The notes beneath the pieces are model-generated. The model ran no database searches, was not told where the DNA came from, and saw nothing but the letters and a program-made list of their open reading frames with translations. A stretch of 64,000 nucleotides of DNA from Balaenoptera acutorostrata (taxonomy: Eukaryota > Chordata > Mammalia > Artiodactyla > Balaenopteridae), in contig NC_080082.1 in assembly GCF_949987535.1 (NCBI RefSeq), positions 49,142,374 through 49,206,373 on the forward strand, read 5' to 3'. Positions 36,601-47,600 of the stretch are shown one piece after another (the first letter of the stretch is position 1; the number at the start of each line of letters is the position of its first letter). The translations under genes and the position numbers were made by a program.

Positions 36601-39600
36601 TGGTTAAGAAAAAAATTTTTTTCACACAAAAACTGCCAAACTTAAAAGAGGGGATTGACAAATTTGGCTACATTTGAATTAAAAACCTCTATTCGTTAAA
36701 AGACACTGTGAAGCATATGGGAAAACAAACCGTATACTGCCACAAACATAACTGCCAAGGATCATTTTTGTTTGTTTGTTTACAGCATTGCTTTTTTTTT
36801 TTTAATTTTTATTTTTATTGGGCTATAGGGGATGGGTTGGGAAATATCTCTGCAAGTTATGCCCTACTAGGGAAATGTCCATCGTAATTTTCCTGGGATA
36901 GCTTTCGGAACTTTTTCTTTTTCTTGGAGCTACTGCTCTTGCTGGCAGCAGCCTCTTCAGGTCCACTGCTGAGTGGCTCCTCCTTGGAAGAGAATTTCCT
37001 CTTTTTCTTGGGGACCCTCTTGTTTCCTGACTCTTCAGGGTCACCAACTTGTTCCTCTTTAGGGAAGGATTTCTTCCTCTTGGGAAGACTTCCACTGCTA
37101 GCTGTCTCTTCAAGATCACTACTAACCAGCTCCTCCTTGGAAAAAGATTTCTTTCTTTTGGGTTTGGAGGAGACACATGGCTCTTCCACTCCATTCTCCC
37201 GAGGAGCCTCCCGGGGCTTTTGCTTTTTCTTCTTTTTGGGTCTTTCACTTGTCTCCTCACATTCCTCTGGGGTACAGCATTGCTTTTAATGTCGTGTCCA
37301 AGAAATCTTTGTAGTTTTATGTTTTGGACATCTGTTTTTATTTTTTAAGCATATTAAACATACCTGTTCTGTATTCTGTATCTAATTATCCCAATAGCTG
37401 ATGACTTTTGAAGTCCTACTTCTATTGTTTATTGTTTCTCCTCACTCTTGGTATTGATACCTTGTTTCCTCATGTGTTTTGTAATTTCTGATTGTGGAAG
37501 TCTGTGGGAATTCATTGAGGTGTATGTTGAAGGTGCATTTCCCTAGGGGATGTTTGAAAACTTTATTTTATTTTATTTATTTATTTGGCCGCTCTGTGTG
37601 GCATGTGGGATCTTAGTTCCCCAGCCAGGGATCGAACCCGTGCCCCCTGCGGTGGAAGTGTGGAGTCTTAACCACTGGATCACCAGGGAAGTCCCTGAAA
37701 ACTTTTTATTAAGGAAAAAACTCTAACAGGGGCAAATACATTTTTTCTTTTATGAGTATTCTTATTACTTATGGACTTGTATTCATGTAATGTATTGCAG
37801 TACCATCATTATTCTTTTTGATGCTCATATTGTCTCAAGTTTGGCCAGAGGAAGTCCCTTCCAGTTGACTCCTGTGCCCTTTTGACATGTCCCCATTGTT
37901 GTTTGAGCACTTCTTTACTCTGGCACAAGATATATTCGGTTTACCTTTGTGTTTGTTTTTAATTTAGTACAATTTACATATAGTGCAGCAAACAGATCCT
38001 AAGTATATAGTTCAAAGATTCTGGATAAATGTGTACATTTATGTTACTCACACCCCTAACAAGGTTACAGAAAATTTTAAACACCCGAGAAACCTGCATC
38101 TTCCCTTTTCTTCAGTTAATCCCCATATGTTCTCCCATCACATCCACTCAACCAGTGTTCTGATTTCTACCATCATAGATTAGTTTTGTCTGTTCTAGAA
38201 CTTCATATAAATGCAACCATAATAGTATGTACTATTTTCTTTCTCTTTTAAAAAAAAAATTTAATTAATTAATTTTGGCTGTGTTGGGTCTTCATTGTTG
38301 GGTCTTCGTTGCTGCGCGTGGGCTTTCTGTAGTTGCAGCGAGCAGGGGCTACTCTTCGTTGCAGTGCGTGGGCTTCTCATTACGGTGGCTTCTCTTGTTG
38401 CGGAGCAGGGGCTCTAGGCACGCGGCTTCAGTAGTTGCAGCACGTGGGCTCAGTAGTTGTGGCTCACGGGCTGTAGAGTGCAGGCTTAGTAGTTGTGGCG
38501 CACGGGCTTAGTTGCTCTGCAGCATGTGGGATCTTCCCGGACCAGGGCTTGAACCCGTGTCCCGTGCATTTGCAGGCAGATTCTCAACCACTGTGCCACC
38601 AGGGAAGCCCCGCCTTTTTTTTTTTTGATCTATGTTGTTACATGTATCAGTAGCTCACTCCTTTTTATTGCTGGGTAGCATTTTTATTGTATGAATATAC
38701 CACAATTTGTTTATCCATTTAACTGTTGATAGATACTAGGTTGTGCTATGAACATTCTTGTACAGGTCATTTGTGGACAAATGTTTTCATTTCTCTTGGG
38801 TAAATTCCAAGGAATGGAATTTCTGGGTCATAGGCTAAGTGTACGTTTAACTTCATAAGAGACTGCCAAACTATTTTCCAAAGGGGCTGTATCATTTTAT
38901 ACTCCCACTAGAAATGTAAGAGAGTTGGGTTATGCTACATATTTGCCAACAATTAGTATTTTAGTCTTTTTAATTTTAGCCATTCTAATGGGTTTGAAGT
39001 GGTATCTCACTGTGGTTTTAATTTGCATTTCCCTGACAACTAATGAGGTTTGAGCATCTTTTCTTCTGTTTCTTGGCCATTTATATCTTCTTTTGTGAAG
39101 TCTGTTCAAGTCTTTTGCCCAGTTTTTTTAAAAATAATTTTTAATTTAATTCTTACTCCCTTTTTATTTTATTTTTATTTAAAAAAATTTTTGGCCTTGC
39201 CGTGCAGCATGTGGGATCTTAGTTCCCTGACCAGGGATTGAACCTGCAGGCCCTGCACTGGAAGTGTGGAGTCTCAACCACTGGACCGCCTGGGGAGTCC
39301 CTCTTTTGCCCAGTTTTTAAATTGGGAGTTGTCTTTTATTATTTAGTTATAGGAATATATATGGTAAAAGTTCTTTTCAGATGTTCTGTGAATATTTTCT
39401 TCCATTTTTTTTTTTTGTTTTACGGTTATTATTTTTGTGACTTAAAATTTTTTGTCCCCTGTTAAGTCGTGAAGATAGTCTCCTTTGTCTTTTTCTAGAA
39501 GCTTTAGGTTTCTCATGTTTAGGTTGATAACCATTTCGTGTTAATTTTTATGTATGGTATGAGGTAAGGAATTGAGTCTTATTCTGTTTTCCATATGAAT

Positions 39601-41625
39601 ATATAGTTGTTCCAGCACCATGTGCTGCAAAGACTTTGCTTTCCCACTTGTATGTTTGTTGAAATATTTATGGGTCTATTTTTGCCCTCCATTCTGTTCC
39701 ACTGATCTTTTTGTCTCTCCTTACCACAATATTACATTGTCTTGATTTCTGTAAGTCTTAAAATAGGTAGTGTCAGTTTTCTAGTTTTGTTGATCTTTTC
39801 CAAGATTATTTTGGCTATTCTGGGTTCTTCGTATTTCTATATAAATTGAAAAATTGGCGCATCAGTTTCCACAAAAAAAATAGAGTGCTGAGAACTTGAT
39901 TGGGCGGCATTGAATGTGTAGATCAATTTGGGGAGAATTGATATGAGAACGTTTGAAGCCATGAAGATGGTTGTCGGAACTGTGCAGCGTCCAAGATTTT
40001 TCCCTACGTGCAAGCTGACTAGTTAGCCTGCCAGTGTTTCACGGGTGCTGGCTGGAGACGTGACCTTCCTGGGACAGATACAGCACTGCAGGCAGCGTGA
40101 GCTTCATGTTCACATCGGCTCTGTGTGCCCTCCTTGGTCCCACAGTGGTGACGTGGATGCCAGGTGCGTGCTGCACACGCGGTGGGTCTCTGTGTCATGG
40201 CTGAGGAACCCTGAGCTCAGGGAACCCCAGGATTTTATAATGGGCTGCCAGCAAAGCTGTCTGACTCTTATCCCAGAGAAGCACATTATCTTTATTTTTA
40301 CTGAACAGCAAACCAACCTGCCTTCTGCTTCAGAGGGAGATGCTATCTCTGTCTTCTAAGCAGTTTGCTCCACAGATGTCCTTGGAAAGATCCAGAATGA
40401 AAGCTGCAAGCCGTTTGAAAGATGTGCAGAAATGGAAGGGATCCAATGGAGAACTGTCTTCCAGCAGTGGTATATCTCTCTATTTATGTAGCTCTTTTAA
40501 AATTTCTCTCAGCAAAGTTTGGCTTTGCTGGGTAAAGTCAGACACATCTTTCATTAAATTTATCCCTTAGTATTTTATGGGTTTTTTGAGATGCTGTTAA
40601 AAATGCACTTTAAAACTTGTAAGTTTAGGAGACTTCCCTGGTGGCGCGGTGGTTAAGACTCCGCACTCCCAATGCAGGGGGCCCGTTTGATCCCTGCCCA
40701 GGGAACTAGATCCCACGTGCATGCTGCAACTAAGAGTTCACATGCCACAACTGAGGAGCCCGCATGCTGCAAGTAAGGAACTGGTGAGCCGCAACTAAGC
40801 AGCCTGCGAGCTGCAACTAAAGGAGCCTGCCTCCTGCAACTAAGACCTGGCACAACCAAATAAATAAATAGATATTAAAAAAAAAAAGAAATACTGAAGG
40901 TGCTAGTAAAATGTATTAAAAATAATAAAAATTGTAAGTTTATTTTCCAATCACTTGTTGCTAGAATATAAAAATATTTTTGGTTTTCATATATTGACCG
41001 CCTATTCTACAGCTTTGCTAAACCTACTTATTAGTTCTAGCAGTTTTTTCATAGACTCCTTATGATTTTCTGTATAACACAATCATGTCATTTGTGTTTA
41101 TAGTTTTTCCTTTCTCACCTGTCTTATTGCACTGCCTAGCACGTCTAGTATACTGTTGAATCCTAAGAGGAAAAGCATTTAATATTTCACTATTATGTCT
41201 GATGTGAGCTGTGGGGCTTTCATCAGGTGGGGGAGGTTCCCTCTTGCTCCTGGTTAGGTGTTGTCATCTCCTGACTCTAATGGAAATGCCTCTCATAGGT
41301 CTGCTAGGGCTGTGGTTTTGACAAGGATGCCTTTTTCTTTTAAAGTTTTTGTTCAATTTGTTTAAACTAAAAAAAACCCCACATCGCTCATTCCTCCCAT
41401 CCCCAACCCCCTGTGTCTTGTAACCACCAAACTCTTCTCTGTATCTATGAGCTTGTTTTTTTGTTTTTTTGTTTTTAAAAGATTCCACATATAAGAGAGA
41501 TCATATGGCATTTGTGTTTCTTTGTCTGACTTATTTCACTTAGCATAGTGCCTTCAAGGTCCATCAATGTTGTTGCAAATGCCAAGATTTAATTTTCATT
41601 CTTTTTATGGCTGAATAATATTCTG

Positions 41626-41661
<36 letters not shown>

Positions 41662-44600
41662 CTTTTTTATCCATTCATCCATCAGTGGACACTTAGATTG
41701 CTTCCATCTCTTCGTTACTGTAAATAATGATGCAATGAACATAGAGGTGCAGATATCTTTGTGAATTAGTGTTTTTGTTTTCTTTAGATAAATACCCAGA
41801 AAGGGAATTGCTGGGTCATATGCTAGTTCTATTTTTAATTTTTTGAGGGACCTCCATACTGTTTTCCACAGAGGTTGTACCAATTTACATTCCCACCAAC
41901 AGTGAACGAGGGTTCCCTTTTCTCTAAATCCTAATCAACACTTGTACGTCTTGTCTTATTGATAATAGCCATTCTAACAGATGTGAGGTCCTTTGTTGTT
42001 AATTAATCGACCATATATGTGTGGGTTTATTTCTGGGCTTGCTATTCTGATCCATTGATGAATGTGTCTGTTTTTATGCCAACAGCATACTTTTTAATTA
42101 CTGTAGCTTTGTAATACAGTTTGAAATCACGAAGCATGATGCCTCCAGTTCTTTTCTTCTTTCTCAAGATTGCTTTGGTTATTTAGGGTCTTTTGTGGTT
42201 CCATGTAAGTTTTAGGATTATTTGTTCTAAAAATACCATTGGAATTTTTTTTTTAACATCTTTATTGGAGTTTAATTGCTTTACAATGTTGTGTTAGTTT
42301 CTGCTGTATAACAAAGTGAATCAGCTATATGCATATGTATATCCCCATATCCCCTCCCTCTTGGGTCTCCCTCCCACCCTCCTTATCCCACCCCTCTAGG
42401 TGGGGTCACAAAGCACTGAGCTGATCTCCCTGTGCTATGCGGCTGCTTCCCACTAGCTATGTTTTACATTTGGTAGTGTATATATGTCAGTGGTCCTCTC
42501 TCAGTTCGTCCCAGCTTACCCTTCCTCCTCCCTGTGTCCTCAAGTCCATTCTCTACGTCTGTGTCTTTATTCCTGTCCTGCCCCTAGGTTCATGAGAACT
42601 TTTTTTTTTTTTTAGATTCCATATATAGTTGTTAGCATATGGTATTTGTTTTTCTCTTTCTGACTTACTTCACTCTGTATGACAGACTCTAGGTGCATCC
42701 ATCTCACTGCAAAAAACTCAATTTCATTTCTTTTTATGGCTAATATTCCATCGTATATATGTGCCACATCTTCTTTATCCATTCATCTGCCGATGGACAC
42801 TTAGGTTGCTTCCATGTCCTGGCTATTGTAAATAGTGCTGCAATGAACCTTGTGATACATGACTTATTTTGAGTTATGGTTTTCTCAGGGTATATGCCCA
42901 GTAGTGGGATTGCTGGGTCGTATGGTAGTTCTGTTTTTAGTTTAGTTTTTTTTTTTTTTTTTAATAAATTTATTTATTTATTTATTTTTGGCCACATCGG
43001 GTCTTGTTGCTGCCTGCGGGCTCTCTCTAGTTGCAGTGAGCGGGGGCAACTCTTCGTTGTGGTGCGAGGGCTTCTCATTGCGGTGGCTTCTCTTGTTGTG
43101 GAGCACGGGCTCTAGGCACATGGGCTTCAGTAGTTGTGGCTCGTGGGCTCTAGGTGCACGGGCTTCAGTAGTTGTGGCGCACGGGCTTAGGTGCTCTGCA
43201 GCATATGGGATCTTCCCAGATCAGGGCTCGAACCTGTGTCCCTTGCATTGGCAGGCGGATTCTTAACCACTGCACCTCCAGGGAAGTCCCCTGTTTTTAG
43301 TTTTTTAAGGAACCTCCATACTGTTCTCCATAGTGGCTGTATCAATTTACATTCCCACCAACACTGCAACCATTGGAATTTTGATAGGGATTGTGTTGAA
43401 TCTATAGATTGCTTTGGTTAGTGTGGACATTCTAACAGTACTGATTCTTGCAGTCCATAAGCATAGAATATCTTTGCATTTATTTGTGTCTTCTTCAGTT
43501 TCTTTCGTTAATGTCTTGTAGTTTTCAATATACAGATCTTTCACCTCCTTGGTTAAATTTATTCCAAGGTATTTTATTCTTTTTGATGCACTTGTAAATG
43601 GACTGTTTTCTTATTTTCTCTTTCTGATAGTTCATTTTTAGTTAAAGAAACACAGCAGATATTTGTGTATTGATTTTGTATTCTGCAACTTTACTGAATT
43701 CATTTGTTCTAACAGTTTTTGATAGAGTCTTTAGGGTTTTCTCTATATAATATGTCATCTGCAAATAGTGACAGTTTTACTTCTTCCTTTCCAATTTGGA
43801 TGCCTTTTATTTCCTTTTCTTGCTTAATTGCTCTGGCTAGGACTTCCAATACTATGTTGAATAAAAGTGGTGAGAGTGGACATCCTTGTCTTGTTCCTGA
43901 TCCTAGAGGAAAAGCTTTTAGCTTTTCACCATTGTTTATGATATCAGCTGTGGGTTTGTCATATATGGCCTTTATTATGTTGAGGTACGTTCCCTCTATA
44001 CCCGCTTTGTTGAGAGTTTTTATTATGAAAGTATGTTGAATTTCATTAAATGCTTTTTCTATGTCTTTTGAGATGATCATAGGATTTTTATCCTTCATTT
44101 TGTTAATGTGATGTATCACAGTGACTGATTTGCCAATGTTGAACTATCCTGGCATCCTTGGAATAAAGGATACCTTTTTTTATATTGGGCTCCTTCTCCT
44201 GGTGAGAGTTGTGCTTCTAACGTTTCTAGATTAAGAAATTCATTCTTGGGCTTCCCTGGTGGCGCAGTGGTTAAGAACCTGCCTGCTAATGCAGGGGACA
44301 CGAGTTCGAGCCCTGGTCCGGGAAGATCCCACATGCCACGGAGCAGCTAAGCCCCTGAGCCACGACTACTGAGGCCCATGCTCCTAGAGCCTGTGGTCCA
44401 CAACAAGAAAAGCCACCGCAATGAGAGAGGCCCGTGCACCACAACGAAGAGTAGCCCCCGCTCGCCACCACTAGAGAAAGCCCACGCGCAGCAACGAAGA
44501 CCCAACGCAGCCAAAAATAAAATAAAGAAAAAGTAAAAAAAAAAAGAATTCATTCTGCGGAGTCCGTTCTGAATTCCGCTGAACTTAAAGCAAATGTTTT

Positions 44601-47600
44601 TTTTTTAATTATCAGAACTTCAGTTTACATTTGAGAAACAGGTCTTCATACGTTTGCTTTGACAACCTCTTACCACAGTTTTGTCAACAACATATTCTGT
44701 TTAATTTTTAAAAAATTTTAATTAGCGTAATGATAATAACATAACATTAGAGGGAAATTTAAAAATTTGTCTGCAATCGGCTTCTCGTCTGTTGGAGGAG
44801 GGTGCTGAGAAATGGCAGCAGGAGCGTCGTCCCTGGTTCCAGCAGTCCAGGGACCCCCTTCTCAACCCTCACCCTTGCAGGGAGACGACTTCGCGGGAAG
44901 GCGTTCTACAATGTGGGTGAGAAAGTGTACTGCCAGGAGGACTTCCTGGTGAGTCAAAGCTGTGCCCTGGCTGGTGCTATGGGTGGGAGCAGGGGCGGGG
45001 ACCCTCCTTCTGATTCATGGGGTGACCTGAGGCCAGGAAGCAGATGCTGGCTGGGCAGCGAGTGCCCCTTTGTCACATAACATCCTGGATCCTGTGTCCC
45101 CTCCCAGTACTCCGGGTTCCAGCAAACGGCTGACAAGTGTAGCGTGTGTGGACACCTCATCATGGAGATGGTGAGAACCTCCCCCAGGCTCCTGGAGCCC
45201 CTCTGACATGCGCAGAGTCAAGGACCCCACCCTTTCACCTGTTGGAGACCTGCCAGGGGCTCAGAGCCAGAGTGTCTTCTGGGGGCTGTGCTGAGCCTTC
45301 CACCTACACTGACCCTTCAGTGCCTCCCGCCCCCAGATCCTGCAGGCCCTTGGGAAGTCCTACCACCCGGGCTGCTTCCGGTGCTCGGTGTGCAACGAGT
45401 GCCTGGACGGGGTGCCCTTCACTGTGGACGTGGAGAACAACATCTACTGTGTCCGAGATTATCACACGTGAGTAGCCGGCGCTATGGAGCTGTGTGACTC
45501 CCGTGGTTCCCCTGCCTCTCCCCAGGAGTATTTTTCTGGCCTGCCTGTCTGTGCCCTCCATTCTTGGCCTGCTCACTTCTGGCCTCCGCTGTGTGCTCAG
45601 TGGTTGGGGCGAGGCACAGATCTCTGCCTGGAGCCTTCTGTCTCAGTCCTCTCCTCCCCCTGCCTTTGCCTGCACCCCCTCGTCCTAGTGGTGGGGACTC
45701 TGGGCTGCCCCATCTAGCTTCTGTCCCGCTGCTCTAGTGGCCAGGCCAGGACTCTTCTGCCTGGAATGGGGGGCTTGGGGTCTCTGCAGAGTCTCCTTCT
45801 GCCTGTCCGGTACCCATGTGACCAGGTGATCCGCTCTCCCTTTCTGTGCCTCCAGGCTCAGCCCTCGGACCTCTGGTCCTGGGCTGCTGCCTTGCATGGG
45901 GTTGGTGCTGGGCATCGGTTCCTGGTACTCAGTGTGGAGCCAGGCTTTGCAGGGGTCTCAGCTAGGGGAGGCCCAAGCCTGGACATGAGGGGGCAGTGAC
46001 TGACAGGAAGCATGAGGGAGAGGCCGGGGCAGAACCAGAAGAAGCCATCCTGGAGGAGGTGATGGGGTGGAGGTGAATTGGGGCACCACGTGAAAGGCCA
46101 GTGCCAAGAAGGCATGGCATAGGATGCTCTTACCCCAGCATATCCGCACAAGGCGAGGGGGGGCCTGATGCTCGGGCCACGTCATGGGGCTACTATGGGT
46201 GGACCTGTCCTCATGCCCTTGGCCTCTGGTCACTCAGCTGGTCACTTCTGGTTTCCTTTATTCCTCCAGGGTTTTTGCACCAAAATGTGCCTCCTGTGCC
46301 CGTCCTATCCTCCCTGCACAGGTAGGAACCACTCACCTGGAGATGGTCAGGTGCCTGGCCCCGCCCAGCCCTGCTGGTCCTGCCTGGGTTGGCCCCAGGT
46401 CTCGGGCCCCAGTGGGAGGGATGAGCAGGCGCCCCTGCCCCCTGTCCCTCTGGGCCGAGGGACGTGTGTTGTGCCCAGTGCACGAACGGTGCAGGTGTCC
46501 CCGCATGAGCTAGAGGGAAATGGTGGCCCCTGCTGCTCGGCTGCCCCACTGCCCCCTCAGCTCTGTTGCCCGTCGATGTCAGGACTGGCCCCGGGCTCTG
46601 TGAGCTCGCAGCTGAGACGGTGGGGGAGCAGACGAGAGAAGGATGCGGTTTGTGCGGGAGACATCCTTGGGTGGTGCACCTCTCTCCAGCACCAGGTCTT
46701 CCACACATGCTGGCCCTGGGGAAGCAGGCCTGGCAGTGGTCTTTCCTGACTCCAAAGAACTGAAAAGAGCATGTACGCACACACTGACACCCACGTGACG
46801 GCTCCCATCAGCAAGCGTGCGTGCTCTCGGCTGCAGCCGTGGGAGGAGGCCTACGGCACACTCCATTCGTGTGCACCCACTGATGCCTGTTCTGGCCCCG
46901 TGGGAGCACCCACATCAGAGCTCACACGGGTGTGAAGGCACGGCCCCCATGACAGGAGCGCGTCGTGTAGTTAGGTGCCCACCACCCAGTTCGCCTCAAG
47001 CCCTGTCTCTTCCTTCAGGGCTGCGAGACGACCGTCCGTGTGGTGTCCATGGACAGAGACTACCACGTCGAGTGCTATCACTGCGAGGTGAGCCTGGGCC
47101 CCGCAAGGCCAGCGGCCAGGGCAGTCCCTCTCTCACACGGGCCTCCTTCTCCCCAGGTACTCTGGGGGCTCCCCTCCTCTATGGTTCTGCCCCATTCTGC
47201 CTGTCCCCCCCCAGTGAGCTCTCTCCCTCCCCTCCAGGATATGGTTCCCCTCAGCCCGTTTCTCACTCAGTCAAATATTTCCCGAGGATGTACAGTGTTG
47301 GGGTGTTGTTGATGTACAGAGAATAAAGACAGTCTCTATCCTGCAGAGAGACAAGTACTCAGGCAGTATTTATACAGGGTCATCATTGCTATCAAGGGGA
47401 GTTTTCAGAGCACATAGCAGGCCTTGGAAAATCAAGGAAGGCTTTCTGGGGGAGGTGACACCCAAGCTAAGATTTGAAAGATGAATAAGAGTTAGCCAAG
47501 GAGCAGGGAGAAGGGCATTTTCAGGCAATGGAAGCAGAATGTGCTAAGGTGTGAAAGTGAGTGTGCTGTTTTGTTTCACTGGAGAAGTTGGCAGGAGCTG

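Larger units (their letters stand above)
37955..41330 (-). repeat. old L1, antisense, 3' UTR into ORF2, interrupted three or more times
   Basis: L1 3' UTR and ORF2 read backwards in order: 'tttagtacaatttacatat', 'tgtttatccatttaactgtt', 'tgggtcataggctaagtg', 'atgtgtagatcaatttgggg', then, after the LTR-like insert, 'tatatctctctatttatgt' and on. Interrupted by SINEs at 38.25, 39.12 and 40.63 kb and an LTR at 39972-40466. Confidence 0.85.
41370..44185 (-). repeat. L1 antisense, 3' end plus ORF2, split by a younger L1
   Basis: Part one, 41370-42248, is the 3' end with a (TG)15 tract (41629-41658). Part two, 43383-44185, continues into ORF2. They are separated by a younger L1 fragment (42249-43368) flanked by the duplication 'accattggaatttt'. 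Confidence 0.85.
32884..44880 (+). other. WTIP: WTIP intron 2 (12 kb), retroelement-rich
   Basis: Most of this intron is retroelement sequence, much of it nested: L1 pieces, seven CHR-family SINEs, a solo-LTR-like element and a NOP56 retrocopy, all listed separately. 32.9-33.2, 33.6-34.2, 34.6-35.7 and 44.55-44.85 kb look like plain intron. Confidence 0.85.
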
